DNA from: Ciona intestinalis
Taxonomy: Eukaryota; Chordata; Ascidiacea; Phlebobranchia; Cionidae
Reading direction: 5' to 3'
Length of the DNA: 64,000 nt
Assembly (NCBI RefSeq): GCF_000224145.3
Contig: NC_020166.2
Span: forward strand, 8,776,745 to 8,840,744
Each line of letters begins with the position of its first letter. Positions within the stretch are counted from its first letter, which is position 1. The notes under the pieces are model-generated. The model made no database searches and was not told the origin of the DNA. It worked only from the letters and a program-made list of their open reading frames with translations. Position numbers and translations under genes: made by a program. Positions 51,201 through 63,426 of this stretch are shown here, piece by piece.

Positions 51201-54200
51201 TCCCCCCAAATGATTCCGAACTTTTCATCCCAAAACTGAACCTCCAGGAGGCGATAGAGGATGTAAATTGCGACGCTACCGATGTACCTCGCCTGGATTT
51301 ATCTGAGGTGACACAAGTGGATGAGCTGACGCAACCGAAACCGGTGCCTCGTCACCATAAACCTTCCAAGACGAAGAAAAAGAAACGCAAAGGAAGCAAA
51401 GCAAGTCCGAACACTGTAAGTTCATGTATTCCTTTTTTTCTTATTCATGATCGATTTAGCTTAATGAGTGCAGGGAGCACTTTACTTTTTCTTGAAGTTG
51501 GAGTAAAATTCCTTCTTTTTTATTAGTGATCGATTTACCCCAATGAGTGCATAACATCACACACTGTACATAATAAAAGGTATGAATGCTAAGTTTAATA
51601 TATAACCGCCAGTGTAATGAGGTTTTACAGCCAATAATTCAAAGTGGTGAAGCTTGAATTTAATAACATGAATATTTACGGATCATAAATCTGCGCTTAA
51701 ATAACAAAAGAGATTAAACAGAATTAAATGTTTACGAGGTAAACAGTTAAATAATGCCGGCGTGAAATATCAACTCCCTCCTTTGTTTTCCCACTGTGTC
51801 ACAGAATGTGTTATCTGGTAAGCGGTGTTTCTTTCCCATGTATTTAGTTACGGGATAACAAAAGCCCATATTGAGTTTCCTTGTTCAGTTGTTTTTCGAA
51901 CATTGGTCTTCATGTTTTGGTCACAAGTTACATGAGAGTCCATACAGCAGCATGAGCGTGTATAACAGGAGAGATAGGACAATGTTTTCATAGATATGAC
52001 AGCATATCAAGTTACCAAGTGTCAGATTTTCATTATGAAGAAGGGCATAGGGGTGATAGGGGTTAGGAAAATTAGTATAATATAATTACAATTTTGTCCA
52101 TTACGCGTTTGTCCCTTGTTTTCTGAATATATAATGTGATATGCATTTGTAAATTTACATTTATTTTTATTTATTTTTTTTGTATATATTATATTATATA
52201 TATTTATTTATTTATTTTTTTTAAGTTATTTTTTACATTATTTATTCAATCTTATTTATGCTGTATTGAGAGAAATAATAATTTATATATTTTATTACTG
52301 TACAATTACATCTTAAATTAACTGCATGATTAATAACAACAACACTTAAACATACAGAACAGTTCATCTAACAATAAAATGACATCTGAACCGATTAAAA
52401 TCCCTGAACCGAAAAAAACCCTTGAATTTCCTGATGATGAACTTTCAAGTGATTTCTCTCCAAAAGATACTTCATCATCAAGGTAAATTGCATTTTAGTA
52501 GATTTTATGCCTGTTACATTTAAAAGCTCTAAAATATTTGCTCTTTTTTAGCAAAATTTCGTAATTCTTTTTTTTTAACTTAAATTTTAATTCATTTTTT
52601 ATTATTTTTATTAAACTTATTTTTTTCGCACAAAATTTCGATGGAATGTTGTATTTTAACTCTCACTTCTTTTAAAATCAATACAAATGGTTGGGTACAA
52701 TTCTGGATTTAAAATCCATGGTTTACCACGAATGGGTAAATTTTCTTGATAAAATTCCTCAGTGGCGTCAATCTGCTGTGTAAAAGTATCAACAATAAGA
52801 TAACAAATCCTAAAGTAGCAGAACGAGGATAAAATATTTGTTATTCACCAGCTTAAATAGGATGTGCAAAGTTCTGCTTAACAATGTGTGTGTGTGTATT
52901 GTTTGCTTATTGTCTGTCAATACCGTGTTATATATTGTTCTAATGTGATAATACTATTTTTCATGAAATGTATGTTTAAATCATATTTAATTCCAATTTC
53001 CGTATGAATATTCATAAAAAAAAGGAATTTGACTGATGCACAATTAGTTGGACCTTTCTCGTAAAATTAACGAAACAAAAAAACAAACTAATTGCATATT
53101 ATAAGGATTTAATTTCGCTAAAAATGGAAATTATAATTCTCTTAAAGAACTTATCAAAAAATTGTTGTACGTATGTGTTGTTTTTCTCGCGCTGTTTTTT
53201 CCGAAGGCCGAAAACAATTTTCATTATTTACACAGTTTTTTTATTACACAACGACTGTGTCACAAACAAGTTAGTGGCAATCCACAATTACATTGGTATC
53301 ATGGCAACTGTAAGCTATCTGATATTCTATTTGCGTTTATTCAAATCTTGAAAACAACTTAGACCAGCGCCGTGGCACAGTGGTCAGCACATCTGCCTCT
53401 AGCCCAGTGGTTACTGGTTCAAGGCTTGATGCTGCTACTAAAACAACACTAAAAATCACCCACAAAAGTTATGTATGTTCATGGTAACTCGTTAGTGGGC
53501 ATGGGGTGTATAAAACAAAACACTTACATTATAACGGCTGTGGTTGCTCCACCACATGAAGATAAATAAGTTAACTTACTGTTTCGATTTGTTCATTGAA
53601 GTTGTTTATCAGATGGAGAGATGCCTGGAGCACAGATGATGAGGCTGGATCACCCGTTGGAGTGATGGAGAACAACATTCATACCAGATGTGAGTTTCTG
53701 TTTTATAATGCATTTTCAATCTTGGCAAAGATTTTTATAAAGTTTTGAAATTTTTTGGAAACTTTTTTGGGGAACTTTTTTATTTTTTTTTATTTTAATT
53801 TAACACAAAACAAATTTCTATTGTTTTTTTAACATGTAGTATAAATAGAATAACATTAATATACCTCTCCAGATGCACAGTATGTGTCGGACAACATGGA
53901 GGTTGCCCCTTCCTCACCCATAGAAAACCATGTATACCCTCGTTCCCACCATATGCACCATACCCATGGTCACCATCACCACCACTCACATCTGCACCAT
54001 AACCATCATCATAATAATTCAAACTTAAAGCACAACCATGCCAACTATTCAAACTTGTCAAGGTAAGTGTTACAAATTTTGCCCAGTGTTTAAATTTTAC
54101 CCACAGAAAAAAAACTATTGTACAAAAATAAAAAAAAATAAAAAATCTAAACTGAAGAGAAAAGAATACTTTCTTTTGATTTATTTTTTTGTAAATTTAT

Positions 54201-57197
54201 ACGAATGGTTGGTATTTTAATTTATAAATATTTTAAATTCTTAATATTTAAACCCTTAATTTTCTACACCATTAACCTTTTCTGTTCTTTCATATAGGAA
54301 GGTCGGAATTTACAATTTAAATAAAAACCTGCTTCTTCATTCACCCATATGTCTTCTTATACCTTTTTTTGTTATCACAACGATTCTATATTTGCTATCA
54401 AACAACTGATATTTGATTAAGAATTCGTGTTCAAGATTTAGCAAATAATTCAATACACATTCAAAAGTGGATTTCTGCACACAACAGACTGCTGTGTTAA
54501 ACAACTGTCATTTTTCTACTAATTTCCTATTTTTCTTCTTTATTTAAATCTGATCTTCGTTTTCAGTTCGTTACTATATTTAAAGGTATAAAAAAATTTC
54601 TCTCATGTTTAATTTTTATTTAAAGTAATTTATTTTGTTTTGTTGCAGGCCAAAAATCATCAACACTATACATGTTGATGAAAATGTTGAAAACCTGCAA
54701 CAAAGTTTAGCTGAAATGGTCCTTAAACTGGAAGGTTCAAGAAAAGATAGCGGTATGTATATGTGTATGTTGTTATGATAAAACCAATACAGTGCTATTG
54801 GGATTCTTATTGAATAAGAGACAGACAATGTTATTTAGTCGAAAGTTTTATAACCTGGGTGTTATGTTTCATTCAGCTCGTGTAATTTTGTGGGTGATTA
54901 TTGGGAGGGGTAATTTTTTTTGTATGGCTGTTAATTTGGACAACTCATTAGTGACCGCTAGGTTGAAGCAATTGCCGTTAAGTGTCTTGCTCAAGAAAAC
55001 ATACGCCCACAATGTTTGCAGCGCCTAGCCTTGAACCGGTAACCTGAAGAGTAGATGCATGCATGCTAACCAACTGTAAAAGTTTGGCACCTATGTTTGA
55101 AACTATTGCACCACTGTCTGTGTGGTTTAATTATATTCATTTCATCCCATAGGTCGTCCAGAAGACCTTACATTGATGACAAGGGAACAGATCCGAAACG
55201 AGAAAATTGCGATGCAGAAAGAGCTGTTAAGGTTCGAGGGTATGCATGGTCGACCAAGCACGAAGAAAGAGAAAGAAATCATGCGGGATATTTACAACCG
55301 ATACAGGTAAACATAAAATTCTTTTTTTTAAATTCTTTTTTATAGAAATTCTTTTTTCATTCCCTGATGAAGTCTCGCCGTATGGCAGACGAAACGTTGG
55401 AAATACACTATACGTTTTTTATACCAGATGAGCCATTGATTTATTGTTTATTGTCTTTTTTATAGATCCAATAGATGAGATATATTTTATAAAGATGAGA
55501 TTTTGAATGAGGTTTTACCCATTACCCAAACATTGTATATACACATAAACACATTCTATTTTATATTGGTGGGACACCTGTTTAAATACTTGGGATTTAA
55601 GTCAGTTTTGGCCATTACCCCAACAACCAGATCCAAATTACTTTTTTTGTGTGTCTGAAAGAGCATGAGATCTTTCTGTAGGCTTGTAATTTAAGCAAAA
55701 TTATCCTTATGTCTTAACAGAACACACAATTTTTTCTCCATAGACTACTTAATTACAGAAAAAGTAATGCGCCAAAATATTTTTTTGTGAAAAGTAATGC
55801 CCCATTTCGCCTAAGTTTAATCATTTACATGAACTTTACAGAATGGTTAAGAGGTTACAGATGGACACCATGTCGCCTCCATTTCATTCAGTTGTGTCAA
55901 GAAGGTTGGAAGATTATGACGATTATAAAGATGAGAAACATACGAGTAAGAACGATACATTGAATGAGGAATTCACGGTCACTCAACTTACACTACAACC
56001 TGTGTTAGATGATCAGAACAGTGACAGGTGAGCTAGTATGGAAAATACAACTGGTACATAGCCTATAACAATATTTGAGGGTTGGGTGCGTTTTATGAAA
56101 ATGTGTAAACTATATATTATTATACTGTAATGGGTCAATAACGAAAATACAGACTGGTATGCAGCATATAACAAAATATAAATGCTATAAGGATTGGGAA
56201 TTAGGTATGTGTTATAGAACTATGTAAATTGTAAACTGTATATTGTAGTGGGTCAACAAGGAAAATACAGATTGGTACTCAGTCAATATAATCAATATAA
56301 TAAACTCTGTTACGATTTGCCTCTAGGTTTAGGAGTTTTATTTTATGGAACTGTGTAAACTATATATGTGAGACAACATGGAAAATACAGACTGGTTTCA
56401 ATCTCAAATATACCTGCTATTGCAGTGGTTATAAGACTGGTGTTCTGTTTCATACACCTCGTGCCAGCTAACGAGTTACAATGTTTTTAATGCAGTGACC
56501 ATGTTCCGGCTGATCTTGGCATTGAAGAATTAAGACGACAACAGAAAGAAGCGAGGGGACAAAGGAAGAGATTAAGGAGAAAATTACGAGATTTCGAAAA
56601 TGAGGTGAGGTTCTTGTATAGGTATTTAAAACTATTTTTAATTAAGGCAAGAATTTTTTTTTTGGATTGTTTTTAGTTTTAATGTTTGGTAAATAGTTAT
56701 TTATAACTATGTTTAATTAAAACAAGAGTTTTAATTAAAAGTGTGGAATATTTTCATTAAAACACAAGTTCTATTTTTAACTACATGTATTGGCATATGC
56801 TTAGGAATTTTTTCATTAAAATAGTCATTGCAGCACATGCAGTTTGCCAAGCATTGGACCATAAGTCATTTAAAAATTTGTCCAACAGTCCTATAATTTT
56901 GTTTTTCAATTTTTTTCAATTTTGTAATTTTTCTAAACATTTTGTTTGTCATTTTTTTTCCTTTTTAGATTTGTCTAAATCCTTTTCTTTTTTTTACTTT
57001 TTATATTTTCAAAAACATTTTGTTTTCCAGATTTTAACTTTTTATATTTTTAGATCCAGCAGCAGTATGACCGGCAAGTGATGCAAGCTGACCGTATCGT
57101 CATGGCAACTGAGTATGGCGATTATAAAGACTTAAAAGCAAAGTTGAGACTTTTAGATGCTCTTATCGAGAAGCACAATTCTCAATTAAGATCATGA
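45287..57197 (+). CDS. FAM13: FAM13 orthologue: RhoGAP domain plus FAM13 C-terminal blocks
   Basis: Exons: 45287-45403, 45741-45859, 48004-48234, 49183-49383, 49997-50283, 50580-50805, 50974-51415, 52358-52482, 53613-53689, 53873-54062, 54649-54752, 55153-55306, 55842-56027, 56496-56604, 57054-57197. The product is about 903 residues, close to vertebrate FAM13B. Residues 39-230 are a RhoGAP domain: IFGISLSDLCSSEGSDVPF, then EGIFRLSS with the catalytic arginine finger in place, LKQFLRNLPQSLIP, and MNVTGLAVVFGPNVF. The protein should therefore stimulate GTP hydrolysis by a Rho-family GTPase. A proline-rich stretch follows (PPIPLEARPLPPPPVP), then FDRTVRHVVRKHLF and an acidic, lysine-rich middle. 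Two conserved FAM13 blocks end it: REQIRNEKIAMQKELLRFEG with HGRPSTKKEK, and RKLRDFENEIQQQYDRQ with YKDLKAKLRLLDALI. Exon 10 encodes an unusual histidine-rich stretch. This is the only gene here whose symbol I assign with confidence. Confidence 0.95.
48309..48336. repeat. Near-perfect 28 bp palindrome
   Basis: Runs from CATACGACTTCG to GCGAATTCGTATG with two mismatches, in FAM13 intron 3 about 75 bp after exon 3. Further partial inverted symmetry (CCGGTATTCG and CCGGATAC) lies around it. Confidence 0.6.
48601..48652. repeat. Hairpin: 17 bp inverted repeat with 18 bp loop
   Basis: Arms ATATAGTAGGGATGTGC and GCACATCCCTAGCATAT pair with two mismatches. The left arm starts like the type A MITE end (TATAGTAGGG), but the rest is unrelated to it. 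Confidence 0.65.
49713..49842 (+). mobile_element. MITE type A fragment, decayed
   Basis: Right half with many changes. The only trace of the family in the FAM13 gene. Confidence 0.65.
53362..53580 (+). mobile_element. SINE with clear tRNA-like head
   Basis: A-box region GTGGCACAGTGGTCAGCA and B-box GGTTCAAGGCT give an internal Pol III promoter, followed by a shortened body and GAAGATAAATAAG. Confidence 0.85.
53873..54062 (+). CDS. FAM13: FAM13 exon 10, histidine-rich
   Basis: This 190 bp exon, phase 1 to phase 2, encodes YAQYVSDNMEVAPSS and then a stretch of about 35 residues in which His makes up more than half (for example HGHHHHHSHLHHNHHH), ending SNLSR. The open frame, the good splice sites and the phase fit with its neighbours support it as a real exon. 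Confidence 0.8.
54840..55078 (-). mobile_element. SINE, nearly complete
   Basis: GGGTGTTATGTTTCATTCAG, TGGCTGTTAATTTGGACAAC, CATACGCCCACAATG, then the head AACCGGTAACC. Confidence 0.8.
56428..56490 (-). mobile_element. SINE tail fragment
   Basis: GTTCTGTTTCATACACCTCG to AACGAGTTACAATG, directly before FAM13 exon 14. Confidence 0.65.
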
Positions 57198-59238
57198 ACC
57201 CTACAGTGGTCTGATATTCAGTTTCATGCAGGTACTTACTTCTCAAGAAAAAACCTAACACTGTTATATTTCAAGCTTATGGGGTGCTAAGACGGACAAG
57301 AATTTACAGTTTATGGTAAAACTGTTTTTTAAGAAAAAAAAGTTTGTAGCGAAAACTATATTGAAGTTAAAAACGTTCAAGATTTTAAGTGCTGACTCTT
57401 AACATTCATTGTTGTTGTTAAGAGCGCTATTCTTGGCTGCTACTATCATTTTGTGGTGTTTTTTCACAGTTTATGTTGATTTTTATTTCTTTCCTTTTTA
57501 TCGGAGTGCTGAATTTTTTCACATTTTATTGAAGTCAATTTCTTCATACTTTTTGTCAGTTCCTGTTTACAAGCCAGTTACGAGTGTTGATTGTACGTCC
57601 AACGTTTCATAACTTTTCTGTGTAACTAGAAACCGTTTCCCTTAACTTGAACAAACTAAGTTTCGTTACTGGTGCCAAAAGTTCACTGAAAATTCTTTCA
57701 AATCCTGTGAAACAAAATGTGTTCATACTGTAGCGTAAAATATTGTTCCAATCCATCCGTGACACAATGCTATCAGTGTATAAGCATTAAACTTGTGGCT
57801 GTTGCTGACAGTTGTTGTACACTGTCATTCCTCGTTCTTATTTTGCACCCTTAATAATAACTCGTGTCTGTTTCTTTCATAAAAGGTGTTTTGTTCGGGA
57901 ATAAATAGATTATGCAAGAAACAATATAATAGTTATTAATATTAGAATTTCTTTTTTGTTTGTTATCCCACGTTAATTAAACAGAAGGGTTTACGAACGT
58001 AAGCTAGGGTTTTGAAAGTTACCATTAAAAATGGGGCTCTGTTAACCTAAATTTTCATCTGTATGAACTGATTTTTGGTAAGTGTCGTAAGAAATTTTTT
58101 TTTTTCGAATACAGCAGCGAAGACTAGATAGGCCTACAAGAAAAATATCCAGTTGACAGTTTTACGCACAACTCGACGTATATGTGTACAATCATGGTCT
58201 TGAGTAGGCCATGGTAAAACTAATAGATTAAAACCATCTCTTTAGTTTTAATCTCTTTGCCTACAACATTCACATTATTCATACTTACGCTGGCTACGTA
58301 TAATGACGTAGAATAACTTAAATGGACGGACAGCATTCTCGGCTACAGTACCAAGAAAAAATAGTTAGGAATTTTGCTTAAAACTGGACCAAAAGCAACG
58401 GTAGGGAAAGGAAGTTCTACAGTTTTACAAAGTATTCAATATTCTGCAAACACGTAGATACGTCATTTTGACATTACGTAGCTGTGACGTAGTAGTTCCG
58501 CTTGATGAAGTTTTAATGTGAGTGGCTGAAGCGCACAAAACAAACGACAGTTGTTCGCTCCTACTGAAGCGCAATGTCGTAACTACGGTATACTGGCAAC
58601 TGATAAACTGAATGCGGTAAACTTACTTTATATTTAAATGGTAGTACCCGACAGTTAAATATACAATATCCAGTAAAGTTTTGTAAAGCGCATTTCATTC
58701 ACTGCATTTAGAGACAAAAGAGTAGAATTCCCTAAATACCTAAATGTTCATTGTTGTGTTCTCAGTTTCTAATTTTGTATAGGGATTAGATAGGTAAAGC
58801 TTATATGGAGTAATTGGCCGCAAAAAGAAAATGCGTTACACTTTAATTTTCTTTTAAACAAATTCAACTATCATTTGACAACCTAAGACAGCAGTCAAGT
58901 AGGTATTTGGTTTTATTTATAGGTTATTTAATTCGGTTTTCTGCTGTATACCTGTAAATCTGATTCTAATGTTTAAATAACATATATGAATAACCATGTG
59001 GAATATACGTATTTAATAAATGATGGAAAGTGAAATTTAACAATCGTTTTAAATATGGGAAAGCTTCATGTACATTACCCCATTTTTATCTTGGTTTACA
59101 CTCCAAGCTAATATTTGAACTCAAACCAAGTGCTTAAGGACAAACTTACAAAACTAAAATATGACCAATTTATAATATATGTAACTGCCATATTTTTATT
59201 TATTGTTGCATAACTTTTGTTATTTTATTTTTCAGCAA
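57198..59238. other. FAM13 3' UTR and REEP upstream region
   Basis: Contains the FAM13 3' UTR (AATAAA at 57900-57905) and about 1.3 kb of unique AT-rich DNA before the REEP start codon. A stretch near 58440-58520 holds several TACGTAG and TGACGTAG motifs and is the best place for a promoter or a non-coding first exon. No MITE was found. Confidence 0.5.
57900..57905 (+). terminator. Candidate poly(A) signal, FAM13
   Basis: AATAAA about 700 bp after the FAM13 stop. Confidence 0.5.
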
Positions 59239-62200
59239 ATGGGAGGTGCTGTTGTATCAAGATTGGTTATGTAAGCATTATAGTGAACTATACCGTAATA
59301 CCAATTATGATTTTTGCTGGTGGTTCTGGTGAAGAATCCTACCAACCGTTATAACCATTAACCACCAACTACCAACACTTTCCACCAGTCTAATCTGTAA
59401 CATACTGGAGGATTCTTCAACAGTGACAAATTTTTATTACGTCTTTGCCTCAAGTGACATATTTAAAACAATGGTTACATTTAATATAGAACGCTTTGAG
59501 CATCAACATGCATTTAATACATTTATATATCCTGGCATAGTGGCACAGTGGTTAGCACGCCTGCCTCTAGCTCAGGCTCAAATGGATAAAGGTTCAAGGC
59601 TCGATGCTGCTACCATTATCTGTGTATGCGCCCTTGGGCAAGTTACTAAATAACAATTGCTTTAACCCAGAGGGAACTTGTTGGTAGTCTAAATTGTCAA
59701 TGTTACTGTAGTAACTGGCAATAGCGCAGGGTGTATGAAACAAAACACTGTGGTGTGGTATAACGATTGCCATTTTTCTGCCACATATGGCGATACAAAT
59801 TAAGGTATAGCTTAGGCTATCCATTCAATTCATTTATATGTATTAGGTCCATACCTATAGTTTTAACAGCTTTTAGTAAAAAAAATCTACCGACATTTTT
59901 AGAGTAAGCGGTGGTTTATTGTATCCTGCCTATTCATCATACAAAGCGGTCAAAGCAGCCAATGTGAGACAATATGTAAGTCAATAAGTCATAGTTGTAA
60001 TATTTGGCCAACATACAATTTATTTGTACAATGGTACACCATATGACGACACATCATCATACATGATACAATGAAGTTGATGTTCAATGAATAAGAAGTA
60101 TCTACTCTCTATTTTTCATATTCATTATCGTTCTGGCTTATGCTTGTAATCTATTGAACCTACTTAGCCATGGTCCATGGTCATCTATTTTTTCTATAAT
60201 GTACATGAAAATTAATGGGTTTTTGATTAATGTATGTGCTTATCAATATATAGGCTATTGATTTTTCTGTTTGTTTTTACTTCTGTAGATGGACATGCAA
60301 ATTACTTGTTACAGTGTATAAGATGTTTTGTAACAACACACCTTTGTTTTTCAATATCCTAATCTTGTTTTAAACAATTAACAACGGTCTATGGGAGTCG
60401 TGATGATGTTTTATAATCCTTTAAATGTTCTTTGTATACTACCAAATGGGAAGAAAATAGAATGAAAAGGTTTCCTATCTTCCCCCTACTATATTACATA
60501 ACCGTTATACAAGCATGAGCTAACTTGACACATCAGTATCCCTAATAGCTGTTACCTATATTTGTATAACTTTATTTATTTTGAAATTTAAGGTGAGATG
60601 GATAATGTATTGGGTGGTCTTTGCTTTATTTACTGCCATTGAAACCTTCACAGATGTTTTTCTATCATGGTGAGTTGTTAGTATAAAATGTATATAGAGT
60701 AGGCCTATGCAGTATAAGGTATTTCAAATATTTAAATCTGTAAATGTAAAGTCAGATATGTGATGTAGTAACAAATGTACCAACACTACTAAGAATTAAG
60801 ATAATTTTTTTAAATGACATTTTGTTTTACTGTGAACAACCGATATACCATAGTTTATACTGCAGCACGAAAACTGTTGCTATGTCTTTCACTGATGTTA
60901 ATGTCAGCCTGTTAACAGCTGTTATCTACACGTGGTCAATTTAATTAAATGTTAAAATAAAAGTTGTTTTTCTATTTGTTTTACATGTTTACTGTATTAC
61001 TGAACTTAAACTGAAAAACTCCTACATTTTGTTGTTTGTTTGTGTGTTATTTATAATATACTGAGCCTAAACCGATTTTCATAGATAAATGAAAAGTATA
61101 TATATAATGTTACAAATACATTTTTAGTTTTTTTGTGTACTGTTTATAATATGTTCAATTTGAATTAGTTTTCAACTGCCAGAATAGTCGGATGTATAAG
61201 AATATCATTCAACTATATGAATCATAAACAATGCTTTCTCATTAGGCTTCCATTTTATTACGAGTTAAAAATGATCTTTGTCCTTTGGTTGGCTACCCCA
61301 TACACCAAAGGCTCGACTTATATCTACAGAAAATTCATTCACCCTAACTTGTCGCGTAGGGAGCAGGTAAGATTTATTAGGATTTAATCATTTAAAAAAA
61401 CAATTTGGTACAATATTTTCTCTGTTTTATTTCTTCAGATTTATTTCTCTGTGGGTGTTTTATTGTAAAGTATGCCTGTTTATTTAATGTTATGTGACAG
61501 TCATAGGCGTCTAACATGGGTATGCAGGGTATGCATGTATGCCCCGTTATAGGTCATGAACTTATGCCACCATATGTAAATAGTCTGGGTACTTATAACA
61601 TTAATATGTAAATTGGTGATATAACATCAATTATAAAGCACTAACATAGAATATTGTCTATAGAAAACCCTGGTTCTTTAAAAAAATATGCCCCTATGAC
61701 AGCGACCCTAATCTGCTTATGGGAGTATTATACATAGGGTAAATAACTTATTACATTACCCATATGCTAGCATGGACTAATTTGACACATCAGTAAACCT
61801 GATAGCTCTTATACAATCAAGTACTTGAGGCACAACAAAGCCAAACCTCAAGAGGCTTGTAAGTCTGCTGTACAAAGTACATGACTCTTATCTATTAAGT
61901 GTCCATGAACATGTAACTATAACTACATGGTGTTAAGAAAATCACTGTGCACTAACATTTAATAACAGAGGCGTTTCAGTATAGAATCTACAAGGAAAAT
62001 AATAAATATGAATGAGAAATATAAATGATATTGACAGTGACCCCCTAAGCATCAATACAGGCTTGGACCCTTTTTACTTTGTTTCTAAACACCTCAATCA
62101 GCTGTTCCTTTGGCATAGACTGAAAGAATGCTGTTATTAGAACAGTGCACAGTGACTTTCCCAACACCCTGTATAAGTTTATATCAGAAACAAAGTGAAA

Positions 62201-63426
62201 CTTTCTGTATCAATTATTTTCGCATTACTAATATCGACCCACCTGTTTAACCAAAGTTAGTGGGTAAAGATATGGACAATTACTAGAATTTTTTCGCTTG
62301 TTATATTTTTACATTTAAATTAATTGTTGTCATCCAAAAATGAATAGCCAACTTGGTAACTTATTTTTTCCCTTAAAATGGCTTATAATGTTAAATACAA
62401 TTAAACATAGGGCAACAAAATTGTCAACTTATTGTGAAAGCTATTGTACCAGTTGCATGAAAGGCTTAAATGTGCATTCTGGGACTTGGGTGTTGGGGTA
62501 TTGGCCCAAATCTGGCCTAAATCCCAGGTTCTTTAGACCTCACCCACAAAGAATAGAATATAAACCAATTGTATGATGATTATTGATATATATATACAAA
62601 AAAAATGTAAATATTTTCAAAGGTTCACTAACTTTACTCAGGAAATCGATCTGTTTTTGGAGAATGCTCGAGATAAGAGTTACAAAACCATGGTAAACGT
62701 TGGTTCGAAGGGAATTAACATGGCTGCCAATGTTGTGGTCACTGCCGCAGTCAAGGGACAAGCTGTTGTCACTGACAAACTCAAAAGTTACAGTGTAATG
62801 GACCTGACAAAGTTACCGGATTCAGCAGATGTACATCTTCATCAACCAAGTAATTATTTCTTGCTGCTTGCTGCAAGTTGTTGGTGTTAATATATAAATA
62901 CCAAACGTAGTGTATTTGAGGGACTGGGCTGACTCATGGTGCATTTCAATATAAGACCTTACCTCATTACCCACACGCAATAAAATTAAAATACTAAGAT
63001 TTTTTAACATTAAAGTATTAAAACATAACAAAATCCATTTGTTTTATAAACCTCGTGTCAACTTACGAGTTACCACATATGTAACTTTGTGGTTGATTGT
63101 GCTATATTAATACCATACTCTAATGTATTCTTAGCTTTGTTTCATACAGCTTGTGCCAGTTTACGGGTTACTACGTATGTAACTTTGTGGGTGATTGTGC
63201 TATATTGATACCATACTCTAATCATCTTATGTATTCTTTACTTTACCCTTAGTGCCAATTGCTAACCCTGCACGAGTACGAGAGATGCATCAATCTCGTT
63301 CCAACCCAACAGTTGTCCTCGATCCAGCAGAAGGTTCTGAAAGTGGGGCAGGCCAAGACCCGAGGTTGTTGAGTCAGTTCAAAGCTTACTCCATGATGAA
63401 CTTAAGTCAAGTCACCACACAAGAAG
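59239..63426 (+). CDS. REEP: REEP1-4 type receptor expression-enhancing protein (TB2/DP1/HVA22), 3' end outside window
   Basis: Exons: 59239-59270, 59903-59975, 60593-60669, 61246-61366, 62642-62849, 63253-63426, giving about 228 residues with the last exon ending in phase 1. The product starts [21 protein letters not shown] and continues [75 protein letters not shown] and [18 protein letters not shown]. This is the hairpin-membrane core of the family. The short N-terminus and long C-terminal tail are features of REEP1-4 and not REEP5-6. These proteins shape tubular ER and link it to microtubules. The tail repeats a motif, [12 protein letters not shown] and [12 protein letters not shown]. An acceptor AG lies three bases before the ATG, so a leader exon or trans-splicing must precede it. 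The stop codon is beyond 64000. Confidence 0.92.
59533..59812 (+). mobile_element. SINE with clear tRNA-like head
   Basis: AGTGGCACAGTGGTTAGCAC, then GGTTCAAGGCTCGATGCTGC, TATGCGCCCTTGGGCAAGTT and a decayed tail. Confidence 0.85.
60345..60493 (+). mobile_element. MITE type A, left end missing
   Basis: CAATATCCTAATCTTGTTTT to TTTCCTATCTTCCCCCTACT, in a REEP intron. Confidence 0.75.
63040..63250 (-). repeat. Two tandem SINE-tail fragments, about 90 bp units
   Basis: Units near 63045-63135 and 63140-63240 share ACTTTGTGG-TGATTGTGCT, then ATACCATACTCTAAT. The second ends at the acceptor of the last visible REEP exon. Confidence 0.75.

Noticed and set aside
52136-52321. AT-rich open frame of Ile/Tyr/Phe
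   Set aside because: Low-complexity intron sequence with no support.
53366-53440. tRNA-like sequence with A and B boxes
   Set aside because: No cloverleaf acceptor stem is apparent and it continues into the SINE body. It is a SINE head, not a tRNA gene. The same applies at 59535.
55097-55345. 82-codon open frame overlapping FAM13 exon 12
   Set aside because: The conserved FAM13 block is in another frame, so this one is a shadow.
56785-57081. 98-codon Phe-rich open frame
   Set aside because: T-rich intron read-through into the last FAM13 exon; out of the FAM13 frame.
23798-57197. Functional cluster of Rho regulators (RhoGEF and FAM13)
   Set aside because: They are separated by three unrelated genes and 13 kb, and have different orientations. 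Proximity alone is not evidence.
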